Of a DNA stretch of 9,822 nucleotides, positions 1 to 5,430 are shown in pieces. The translations under genes and the position numbers were made by a program. Within the stretch, counting starts at the first letter, position 1. Each line of letters opens with the position of its first letter. The stretch covers positions 1 through 9,822 of the forward strand of contig JAKAWO010000092.1 of NCBI GenBank assembly GCA_021827255.1, in the 5' to 3' direction. This DNA is from Acidobacteriota bacterium (GTDB lineage Bacteria; Acidobacteriota; Terriglobia; UBA7540). Under the pieces are notes generated by a model, which worked only from the letters and a program-made list of their open reading frames with translations, had not been told where the DNA came from and made no database searches.

Positions 1-563
1 TGAACCGCTCGCCGATGACTTTCGACCGCATATTCGTCCTGCCGCTCGCGGGAAATCTCGTACTTCTCCGCCACCAGCTCCGCCGTCATGCCCATGTGAA
101 AATCTTCATAAGCGTCCCAAAGCCCGTCGTGGATCAATGAGTCCAGCAGCTTGGCGTCGCCCAGCCGAAGCCCGCGTCGCGCCTCCGTCAGCAGGTACGG
201 GCAATTGCTCATGGATTCCATGCCGCCGGCCACTACCATTTCCGCGTTCTCCGTCGCGATCGCCTGCGCCGCCAGCGCGACCGCCTTCAGCCCCGATCCG
301 CAAACCTTGTTGATGGTCATCGCCGCCACGCGCGGAGCGAGTCCGCCGCGAAGCCCCGCCTGCCGCGCCGGGTTCTGCCCCAGCCCGGCGGAGACCACGT
401 TGCCCATGATGATTTCGTCCACCTGGGCGGGCTCGATGCCGGCGCGACGAACCGCTTCGCGCACCACGCAAGCTCCAAGCTCGACGGCGGAAAGAGGCGA
501 GAGTGAACCCTGGAACTTACCCACCGCGGCGCGAGTCGCTGCGATAATCACCGCTTCTCGCAT
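1..563 (-). CDS. Thiolase (acetyl-CoA acetyltransferase family), N-terminal part
   Basis: This minus-strand gene starts at the ATG at 563-561 and runs off the left edge after 187 codons, roughly half of a usual ~390-residue thiolase. Thiolases condense two acyl-CoAs to a 3-ketoacyl-CoA or cleave it with CoA, in the cytoplasm. The N-terminus MREAVIIAATRAAVGKFQG matches the family opening. The nucleophilic cysteine is Cys88 in NKVCGSGLKA, followed by the VVAGGMESMSN stretch (residues 110-120) and the MGMTAELVAEKYEISRERQD stretch near 157-176, which are typical of acetyl-CoA acetyltransferases. The catalytic His and second Cys lie beyond the window. Whether it serves fatty-acid degradation, ketone-body-like use or polyhydroxyalkanoate synthesis cannot be told, so no gene symbol is given. 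A good promoter lies just upstream, but the ribosome binding site is weak (AGGG close to the ATG). Confidence 0.93.
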   Translation of the reverse strand, partial: MREAVIIAATRAAVGKFQGSLSPLSAVELGACVVREAVRRAGIEPAQVDEIIMGNVVSAGLGQNPARQAGLRGGLAPRVAAMTINKVCGSGLKAVALAAQAIATENAEMVVAGGMESMSNCPYLLTEARRGLRLGDAKLLDSLIHDGLWDAYEDFHMGMTAELVAEKYEISRERQDEYAVESHRRAV

Positions 564-582
564 AGCCCTAACACCCGACGCG

Positions 583-611
583 ATTATGAAATCCCCGCCT
601 TGCGAAGTCAA
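583..611 (-). promoter_or_regulatory. Sigma70-type promoter of the thiolase gene
   Basis: Read on the minus strand, a -35 box TTGACT (611-606) is followed after exactly 17 bases by a -10 box CATAAT (588-583). Each hexamer differs from consensus at one position. Transcription should begin about 7 bases downstream, near 576, leaving a leader of only about a dozen bases before the ATG at 563. This fits the weak ribosome binding site and suggests a near-leaderless message. Confidence 0.6.
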
Positions 612-665
612 GAAACCGCCTTAACCGACGCCTCGGAGCAGGGTGAATACTGCCGCGCCGAGGGG

Positions 666-697
666 TGGCCGCGACACCGTCTTCCGTGTCGCAGCCA
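666..697. repeat. Inverted repeat (hairpin) in the thiolase-cytochrome spacer
   Basis: TGGC, one unpaired base, then GCGACAC (671-677) pairs with GTGTCGC (686-692), one unpaired base, then GCCA (694-697). The result is an 11-pair stem with one C/A mismatch around an 8-base loop. On the plus strand it is followed by TTTTGTTT, as in an intrinsic terminator, but no plus-strand gene ends here. On the minus strand it starts 9 bases after the cytochrome stop codon but has no T-run behind it. It could be a bidirectional transcript-end structure or a copy of a dispersed intergenic repeat. Confidence 0.45.
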
Positions 698-705
698 TTT
701 TGTTT

Positions 706-1911
706 CTAAGGTTGGCCCGGCGGGTTATGGGGCATGGCGAATTTTGAGTCCTCGATCGGGGTGTTCAATGTGACGTGGGTGAAGGTCTCCGTCGTCGCGC
801 CCTCCGTCGAGGAGATCACGACATGAAACGGAACTTTGATTCCATTGACCTCGCGGTAATCAGAAAAATCGGTCTGGTCGGGAAGATGACCCACCGGGGT
901 GGGAGTGAAGTGGACCACGCGCAGCAGGAGGCCATTTTCTTTGTCAAAGTAGAGCCGCTCGAAAGCGCCGCCCGTCGCCGCGTGGGCTTCAAGGATATAC
1001 GCTTCGCGGCCGCCGATCTTTTCCGTCCCGCGCACGCGCATTCTGGGATAGTTTTGCTTCAAGTTGAGGACGTCCAGGTTGCCGTAAAAATCCGCCTGCT
1101 GCTTCATGCCCTCCGCTTCGGGACCAAAGGCCCGCATCACGCCGCGCGGCGTGCTCATCCAGGCGACGCGGCCGTTGGTCCCGCGGTCCATGGTTCTTCC
1201 ATTCGGAAACGTGACGACGGCCAGGAAATTGTCCGGCGCCTTCTCGTAAATCTCGACGGGCGCCGCGCGGTTCAGCCCCATAGTCATTGTGCCTTTGAGG
1301 ACGCGCGTCGTGATTTTCCGCGCCACGTCCGCGCCGCCGATCACCTGGTAGTAAGCGCCCAGCACCTTGGGCGGCATGGGCATCATCTGGAAGGCTGGCC
1401 GCCCAGGCGGCGGTCCCGGCGGGCCGAAGCTGGCCGTGGCCAGCGCCGGCACGGCTTGGGGATGCGGATGGCCGTTGTGGCAGGTGGCGCAGGTGACCAC
1501 CATCCGGCCGTGGAAATTGTTGTTATTGATGGAGCGCATCATCAGAACCATCTTGCGAGCCGTCCGCTTGGTTCGCTTGTCGTCTTTTGCAAAATCGAAG
1601 CGCGGCGGGTTGCCCGTCATCACGTGGCAGAAGGTACAGCGCACGCCGAGCGAGGCGGCGATAAAGTGCATCGCCGGAATAATCTGGGAAGCGGGAACGC
1701 CTTTGAAGACCTTAATGTTCTTGTAATACTGCTCGGCGGTTTTTCCCTCCATGCTCATGGGATGCGCCGGCATGGGGGGCCTCGCCGGCGCGCCGTGCGG
1801 CGGAGGCGCGGGTTCCCTCTGAGCGGCGAAAGTCCGAGCCGCCGCGATATGGAGGATCAAAGCCGCGGCGAGAGCGAATAGAAAATACAGCCGAAAATGT
1901 TTCAGAGTCAT
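706..1911 (-). CDS. Exported di-heme c-type cytochrome (photosynthetic reaction centre cytochrome-like) with LolA-like C-terminal domain
   Basis: The 401-residue product starts at the ATG at 1911, with GGAG about 10 bases upstream. Residues 1-30 form a Sec signal peptide (basic start, hydrophobic core, likely cleavage after TFAA), so it should act in the periplasm or at the cell surface. A Pro/His-rich linker (about 31-55) precedes a domain with two heme-binding motifs, CTFCH (92-96) and CATCH (141-145). The surrounding text (YYKNIKVFKGVPASQIIPAM, then SLGVRC, TARKMVLMMRSIN) matches the small proteins related to the reaction-centre cytochrome subunit (PufC) that are abundant in Acidobacteriota. 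These are found in non-phototrophs, so a photosynthetic role is not implied. After a Gly/Pro-rich linker, residues ~183-398 look like the LolA/LolB-type beta sheet domain (GGREAYILEA, LYFDKENGLLLRVV, DFSDYREVNGIKVPFHVVIS). The likely role is electron transfer, partner unknown. It is transcribed alone and away from dnaA. Confidence 0.85.
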   Translation of the reverse strand: MTLKHFRLYFLFALAAALILHIAAARTFAAQREPAPPPHGAPARPPMPAHPMSMEGKTAEQYYKNIKVFKGVPASQIIPAMHFIAASLGVRCTFCHVMTGNPPRFDFAKDDKRTKRTARKMVLMMRSINNNNFHGRMVVTCATCHNGHPHPQAVPALATASFGPPGPPPGRPAFQMMPMPPKVLGAYYQVIGGADVARKITTRVLKGTMTMGLNRAAPVEIYEKAPDNFLAVVTFPNGRTMDRGTNGRVAWMSTPRGVMRAFGPEAEGMKQQADFYGNLDVLNLKQNYPRMRVRGTEKIGGREAYILEAHAATGGAFERLYFDKENGLLLRVVHFTPTPVGHLPDQTDFSDYREVNGIKVPFHVVISSTEGATTETFTHVTLNTPIEDSKFAMPHNPPGQP

Positions 1912-2117
1912 GGTGGCAGCGCTCCAGCGAATCGAGATGAACTGCTCTGGTCCAACGAAAACGGAAGGGTATCACAGGCTTCGGCCCAGCAGGCGCCGAT
2001 GCCGACGCCTCCGTCACGCCCTGCACAATCTTGAAGAAGCTATGACGCACCCCGAGACCAAAGGGTTTCGCGCCTTTATTCCCCGGCGTGGATGCAGCGC
2101 TGTTGGCCGCAATGCGG

Positions 2118-2146
2118 TTGACTGACCGATGGGCGGGGCATAAGAT
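2118..2146 (+). promoter_or_regulatory. Sigma70-type promoter ahead of the kinase remnants
   Basis: TTGACT (2118-2123) and TAAGAT (2141-2146) are separated by 17 bases. Each box is close to consensus. The expected start of transcription is near 2153, 15 bases before the ATG at 2168, which carries an AGGA ribosome binding site at 2160-2163. The expression signals upstream of the broken kinase gene therefore seem intact. Confidence 0.55.
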
Positions 2147-2167
2147 GCCGAGGATAAGCAGGAAACC

Positions 2168-2260
2168 ATGATAGGAGAGACCATTTCGCATTACCGCCTG
2201 GCTTTCGATACGGACCAGGCCCTGGACGAGAATATCGGCATGATCGAGAACGTGCGGTAG
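2168..2260 (+). pseudogene. Remnant of a Ser/Thr protein kinase N-terminus (30-codon reading frame)
   Basis: The frame opens with MIGETISHYRL, which matches the extreme N-terminus of many large acidobacterial Ser/Thr kinases (usual form MIG.TISHYRI followed by a glycine-rich loop). The sequence then departs into AFDTDQALDENIGMIENVR and stops at TAG (2258-2260), with no glycine loop, lysine or catalytic loop. It has a good promoter and a ribosome binding site (AGGA, 4 bases before the ATG). The most likely reading is a deletion or recombination scar in which the kinase start was joined in frame to unrelated sequence. An expressed 30-residue peptide is possible. The origin of the tail is not recognised. 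Confidence 0.45.
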
Positions 2261-2276
2261 CGGCGCGAAATCTGAA

Positions 2277-2468
2277 ATGAGCCTCGCCAGTGGAACCCAA
2301 CTCGGACCGTATGAAATCCTCTCGCCGCTGGGCGCGGGCGGGATGGGGGAAGTTTATCGGGCCCGAGACCCGCGCCTCGACCGCGACGTGGCCATCAAGG
2401 TTCTGCCCGCCGCTTACTCGAACGATCCCGACCGCCTGCGGCGCGTCGAGCGCGAGGCGTTCGCGTGA
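2277..2468 (+). pseudogene. Truncated Ser/Thr protein kinase, N-lobe fragment only
   Basis: This 63-codon frame carries the start of a PknB-type eukaryotic-like kinase. LGPYEILSPLGAGGMGEVYRA (about residues 9-29) holds the glycine-rich ATP loop G19-G24, and VAIKVLP (39-44) holds the ATP-anchoring lysine K41. The acidic helix-C region begins (LRRVEREAF), then TGA (2466-2468) ends it. The HRD catalytic loop, DFG metal site and activation segment are missing, and nothing kinase-like follows in the other frames before the next gene at 2596. A full gene would be more than 800 bases for the kinase domain alone, and acidobacterial members usually add membrane and WD40/TPR regions. It is almost certainly a dead remnant and not a functional small protein. 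No clear ribosome binding site precedes the ATG. Confidence 0.75.
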
Positions 2469-2595
2469 CGTGACCCACCCTGGCGGGTGACAATGAGAAC
2501 GTTCATCGGCTGGGCCGGGTTCAGTGAACGGCCGGCCATGAGGAAAATGCGCGACTTGCCCGGCTCCGCCAGCTCCGCGCTCGGTTTGGTGACGG

Positions 2596-3636
2596 ATGAA
2601 CATCAAGAATGATGTTTTAGAGATTCCGCGATCACTTCAGCGATTCGTTGAGACGGATCTAGCCCAAATCGAGAAGCAGGTGCGGCAATGGCGGCTGGGC
2701 GAAGGCCCAATCTTCGTTGTGGGAGAGGTTTCGTGCGAGGCAGCGGTCGGGACAGCCAGCTATGCCTTTGAATCGCTGCTGGCCCGGCCGGCGCCGGCGA
2801 GGGTAGCTTCCACGTTCACGGAATACACCCTCCACAGCCTTGAGCCACGCTCGGTTGTGCTGGCTGTTTCGCGCTCAGGAGAGAACGAGGAGGTGCTCCG
2901 GGCCGCCAACCTGGCGAAGTCGCGAGGTTCCGCCTTGTGGGCTGTCACCGCGGCGGAACAGAGCCGGCTGTCCAAAATGGCGCGGGCGGTGTTGCCGGTT
3001 TTCCAAGGCGAAGCAGGGCGGAGCGACGCAGCCTGGATCGTTGGAGCGCAAGCCGCCGTCCTGGCTCTGGCAATGGTTGCGGCTCGGATTCTGAGGCAGC
3101 CCTCGGCGGAGGAGAGAAATCTGGAGGAGGAATTTCATCGGTTGCCGCGCCTTATGGAGGACACCCTGCTTCGTGTTCAGGATGCCGCCCGCTCGCTGGC
3201 CGGTGAACTGACGCGACTGCGAAAGGTTGTCATCGCAGGCGGAGGTTTTTTCCATCCGGTGGCTGCGCAAGCGGCGGCGGGACTCCGGGCCTGCAACATG
3301 GACGCTGAGGGGTGCGAGATCACGGATTTCCGGCCGAGCCCGCAGAGGGACGGCCCACCGGCGAGCGGAGTGCTTCTGTTCTCCAGCTCTCGCTGCCGGC
3401 TCAAACGGCAGGCCCATGAGGCGGCCCGGCTGGCGCGCTTTGCAGGGGAGGAAGTCTTTGCGGTCACCGACACGAACGACCGAGACTTGGCCGCGCGCTC
3501 CAAACTGGCGATTCTGCTGCCCACGCTCGAAGAAGCGACGGGAGCTGTTCTGGCTGCGAGCGTGAGCCGCTGGGTGCTGGCTTTTGTCGAGCCTGCGGCG
3601 CACCCGGAGAGGCACAAAAAATCCCCCAAGGTCTAA
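2596..3636 (+). CDS. Double-SIS-domain sugar-phosphate-binding protein (GlmS/AgaS/FrlB isomerase-like)
   Basis: The 346-residue cytoplasmic product has two SIS folds and no glutaminase domain. SIS1 spans about residues 36-165 with the phosphate-binding loop SRSGEN (92-97). SIS2 spans about 209-335, starting VVIAGGGFFHPVAAQAAAGLR. SIS proteins bind phosphosugars, and relatives with this layout are aldose/ketose isomerases or deaminases such as the GlmS isomerase half, AgaS and FrlB. The C-terminus HPERHKKSPKV resembles the active-site tail of those enzymes (NP.RPR.L.K). However, the usual E-[FL]-[RK]-HGP motif of the second domain reads DFRPSP here (residues 244-249), so catalysis may be altered or lost. 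A GGTG ribosome binding site lies 5-8 bases before the ATG. It lies 270 bases upstream of dnaA in the same direction. Its substrate cannot be inferred. Confidence 0.8.
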   Translation: MNIKNDVLEIPRSLQRFVETDLAQIEKQVRQWRLGEGPIFVVGEVSCEAAVGTASYAFESLLARPAPARVASTFTEYTLHSLEPRSVVLAVSRSGENEEVLRAANLAKSRGSALWAVTAAEQSRLSKMARAVLPVFQGEAGRSDAAWIVGAQAAVLALAMVAARILRQPSAEERNLEEEFHRLPRLMEDTLLRVQDAARSLAGELTRLRKVVIAGGGFFHPVAAQAAAGLRACNMDAEGCEITDFRPSPQRDGPPASGVLLFSSSRCRLKRQAHEAARLARFAGEEVFAVTDTNDRDLAARSKLAILLPTLEEATGAVLAASVSRWVLAFVEPAAHPERHKKSPKV

Positions 3637-3906
3637 TCCACTCAGGCCACTGAGAACGTTATCGAAGGAGGCGTGTGAAGGCTGAACGGCAGTGGAACGC
3701 GGCGACGATTTGTGCTATGTTAGAGTCTCGAAGGGAAGCTATTGAGAAGCTTTATTCGCCCGCTTCGGCCGAGATAGATCCATAAGGAGTGCGGGAAAGT
3801 CCTCAAGGAAACATGGCGACCATTGGATCGCCCTTCTGCCGCTGAAGAAGGCCGGGGAGCGCTCCAGACGCCAGGCAAGAACCCCTCCTTCCCTCCCGAA
3901 GGCGCT
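3637..3906 (+). promoter_or_regulatory. dnaA upstream region with candidate extended -10 promoter
   Basis: No gene of normal size is seen in these 270 bases. TGTTAGAGT at 3718-3726 (TG, one base, TAGAGT) fits an extended -10 element. An alternative reading is TGCTATGTT at 3713-3721. No convincing -35 box accompanies either. A 10-codon frame (3813-3845, MATIGSPFCR) has AAGGAA just before its ATG, and a perfect palindrome GGAGCGCTCC lies at 3856-3865 in the presumed leader. No good DnaA boxes were found here, so dnaA autoregulation from this side is not evident. A short stem CTCAG/CTGAG (3641-3654) right after the SIS gene lacks a T-run. Confidence 0.35.
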
Positions 3907-5229
3907 ATGAACGCTTGGCAGGAAGTCCTCGGTTACGTAAAAACCAAGATCAGCCCTGAGAACTACCAGACATGGCTGCGCCCAACGCGCTACAGCCACG
4001 TTGAAACCGAGACGCTTGTGGTTCGCGTGCCCAATCAGGAGTTTAAGGAGTGGATTCAGGAACACTACGGCGCGGCGATTCAGGAGGCGCTCAAGCGGCT
4101 GAATCTGGGCGCGCACCAAGTTTGCTTCGTGACGGACGACGGGTTGGCCAAGAGGACCGCAGGGAACGGGGAGCCTAAACTGACCCAGGCGAAGCTCGAT
4201 TTTGACGCGGTGGAACATCAACTTAACGCGAGATACACCTTCGACACGTTCGTCGTAGGCTCGTGCAATCAATTTGCCCACGCGGCGGCGCAGGCCGTGG
4301 CCGAGCGGCCGGCTAAGGCTTATAACCCGCTCTTTCTATATGGCGGCGTGGGCCTGGGCAAAACGCACCTGATGCAAGCCGTCGGCCATACGATTAAGGG
4401 CCACCAAAAAGAAGTGCGGCTGGCTTACGTTTCCTCTGAAGCTTTTACGAACGAGGTGATCAATTCACTGCGCTATGACCGCATGACATCCTTCCACGAT
4501 AAATACCGGAACGTGGACGTCTTGTTGATGGACGACATAGAATTCATCGCCGGTAAAGAGCGGACGATGGAGGAGTTTTTTCACACCTTCAACACCCTCT
4601 ATGAGGCCCAGAAGCAAGTGGTTTTCACCAGCGATCAGCCGCCTAAAGACATTCCGGGCCTAGAGGAACGGTTGCGGTCGAGATTTGCCTGGGGATTGAC
4701 CGCCGATTTGCAGGCGCCCGACACGGAGACGAAGCGAGCTATTCTGGCGAAGAAGGCGGAAGCGCAAGGTATGAAGCTGCCCGAGGCGGTGGAAGAATTT
4801 ATCGCGCTCCACATTAAGTCCAGTATTCGCGATTTGGAGGGCGCGCTAACCCGCCTCATCGCCTACTCATCGCTCACCGGGGCGGAGATCACACTCGGAA
4901 TGGCCCAGCAGGTGCTCAAGAACCTTGTGGACCTCGACGAGCGCCGAGTCTCCATTGAGAACATTCAGCGAGTTGTTTCGAAAGAGTTCAGCTTGACGAT
5001 CTCCCAATTGAAAGCTAGGAATAACAGCCGTGCGGTGGCTTATCCGCGGCAAATCGCCATGTACTTGGCAAAGCAATTGACCACGGCCTCGCTGCCCCAA
5101 ATTGGCAGGGAGTTTGGCGGGAAGCACCATACGACAGTTCTCCACTCCATTGTAAAGATTGACGGGGCTCGGAAAATGGATCGGGATTTGAATAGGCTTC
5201 TCAATAAGCTGACGGATTCCTTAAACTAG
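3907..5229 (+). CDS. dnaA: Chromosomal replication initiator protein DnaA
   Basis: DnaA is the AAA+ ATPase that binds DnaA boxes at oriC, unwinds the origin and helps load the helicase. The chosen start is the ATG at 3907: it gives the canonical opening MNAWQEVLGYVKTKISPENY, has GAAGG a few bases upstream and yields 440 residues. An in-frame TTG at 3823 would add 28 residues unlike the family. Domain I covers about 1-75 (LRPTR, EFKEWIQEHY) and linker domain II is short (about 76-105). Domain III has Walker A GGVGLGKTH (146-154), Walker B VLLMDD (205-210), the Box VII arginine segment ERLRSRFAWG (254-263) and sensor 2 SSIRDLEGAL (305-314). The DNA-binding domain IV ends with the signature FGGKHHTTVLH (403-413). 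Walker B continues DDIEF where the family nearly always has DDIQF. Stop is TAG. Confidence 0.98.
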   Translation: MNAWQEVLGYVKTKISPENYQTWLRPTRYSHVETETLVVRVPNQEFKEWIQEHYGAAIQEALKRLNLGAHQVCFVTDDGLAKRTAGNGEPKLTQAKLDFDAVEHQLNARYTFDTFVVGSCNQFAHAAAQAVAERPAKAYNPLFLYGGVGLGKTHLMQAVGHTIKGHQKEVRLAYVSSEAFTNEVINSLRYDRMTSFHDKYRNVDVLLMDDIEFIAGKERTMEEFFHTFNTLYEAQKQVVFTSDQPPKDIPGLEERLRSRFAWGLTADLQAPDTETKRAILAKKAEAQGMKLPEAVEEFIALHIKSSIRDLEGALTRLIAYSSLTGAEITLGMAQQVLKNLVDLDERRVSIENIQRVVSKEFSLTISQLKARNNSRAVAYPRQIAMYLAKQLTTASLPQIGREFGGKHHTTVLHSIVKIDGARKMDRDLNRLLNKLTDSLN

Positions 5230-5257
5230 GGTTCGCTGAGGTGTGAATAGGCCAGCG

Positions 5258-5293
5258 GTGGATGGTATTGTGGAAGGATAGGTGGGTTGATAA
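5258..5293 (+). repeat. Three tandem degenerate 12-base units
   Basis: GTGGATGGTATT (5258-5269), GTGGAAGGATAG (5270-5281) and GTGGGTTGATAA (5282-5293) are head-to-tail with no spacers. All share GTGG at the start and G at position 8. The GTGG core is also the core of a reversed DnaA box (TGTGGATAA), and the third unit overlaps the DnaA-box-like site at 5293-5301 by one base. Spacing of 12 bases is about one helical turn, suggesting iteron-like protein binding. Confidence 0.5.
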
Positions 5294-5324
5294 TTTCCAC
5301 AGAATGCATGGATGTGGTGGTCGG

Positions 5325-5333
5325 CTATCCACA
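5325..5333 (+). promoter_or_regulatory. DnaA box (best match in the spacer)
   Basis: CTATCCACA differs from the consensus TTATCCACA only at the first base. It lies between dnaA and dnaN, the commonest place for oriC, with other CCACA/TGTGG cores 12-60 bases to its left. Confidence 0.55.
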
Positions 5334-5430
5334 GCCGGACATAGCCCCGGCGGCGCAAGAGAAGGATGGTTTCATAGTTTTCCATAATATCAACCGCCCT
5401 TCTACTAACTCTATCTAGAACAGGAGTGCT

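Larger units (their letters stand above)
5230..5430 (+). other. Candidate replication origin (oriC) in the dnaA-dnaN spacer
   Basis: The 201-base spacer has no gene. It holds CTATCCACA at 5325-5333 (8 of 9 to the DnaA box TTATCCACA), ATTTCCACA at 5293-5301 (7 of 9) and TTTTCCATA at 5378-5386 (7 of 9). Reversed TGTGG cores lie at 5269-5273 and 5313-5317, so four CCACA/TGTGG cores fall within about 65 bases. Three tandem 12-base units starting GTGG occupy 5258-5293. An AT-richer stretch (GTTTTCCATAATATCAA, 5377-5393) could be the unwinding element. The gene-strand switch around this region is what an origin predicts. The same spacer must carry any dnaN promoter; CATAAT at 5383-5388 is a possible -10 without a good -35. 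Boxes were found by eye only. Confidence 0.6.

Noticed and set aside
775..1881. Long open frame on the plus strand (368 codons)
   Set aside because: It is antisense to the di-heme cytochrome, which has a signal peptide, two CxxCH motifs and a ribosome binding site. The plus frame gives Arg/His-rich text with no recognisable domain.
1912..2117. Gene or promoter between the cytochrome start and the kinase promoter
   Set aside because: No coding signal on either strand. The only -10-like sequence for the cytochrome (TGATACCCT on the minus strand) has no partner -35 box.
2476..2489. Hairpin CACCC/GGGTG after the kinase fragment
   Set aside because: A five-pair stem is expected by chance in GC-rich DNA and has no T-run.
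2076..2606. 176-codon minus-strand frame across the kinase remnants
   Set aside because: Low-complexity Arg/Gly/Pro text with no similarity I recognise. The plus-strand kinase fragment explains the conserved part.
2875..3615. Long minus-strand open frames opposite the SIS gene
   Set aside because: They are shadows in GC-rich DNA. The plus strand has a clear double-SIS protein, while the minus frames are Arg/Ser-rich and without motifs.
3641..3654. Stem CTCAG/CTGAG as a terminator of the SIS gene
   Set aside because: Only five pairs and no T-run follow. It is too weak to call.
3823..3906. Upstream TTG start for dnaA adding 28 residues
   Set aside because: The extra residues do not resemble DnaA, while the ATG at 3907 gives the canonical MNAWQEVL start with GAAGG upstream.
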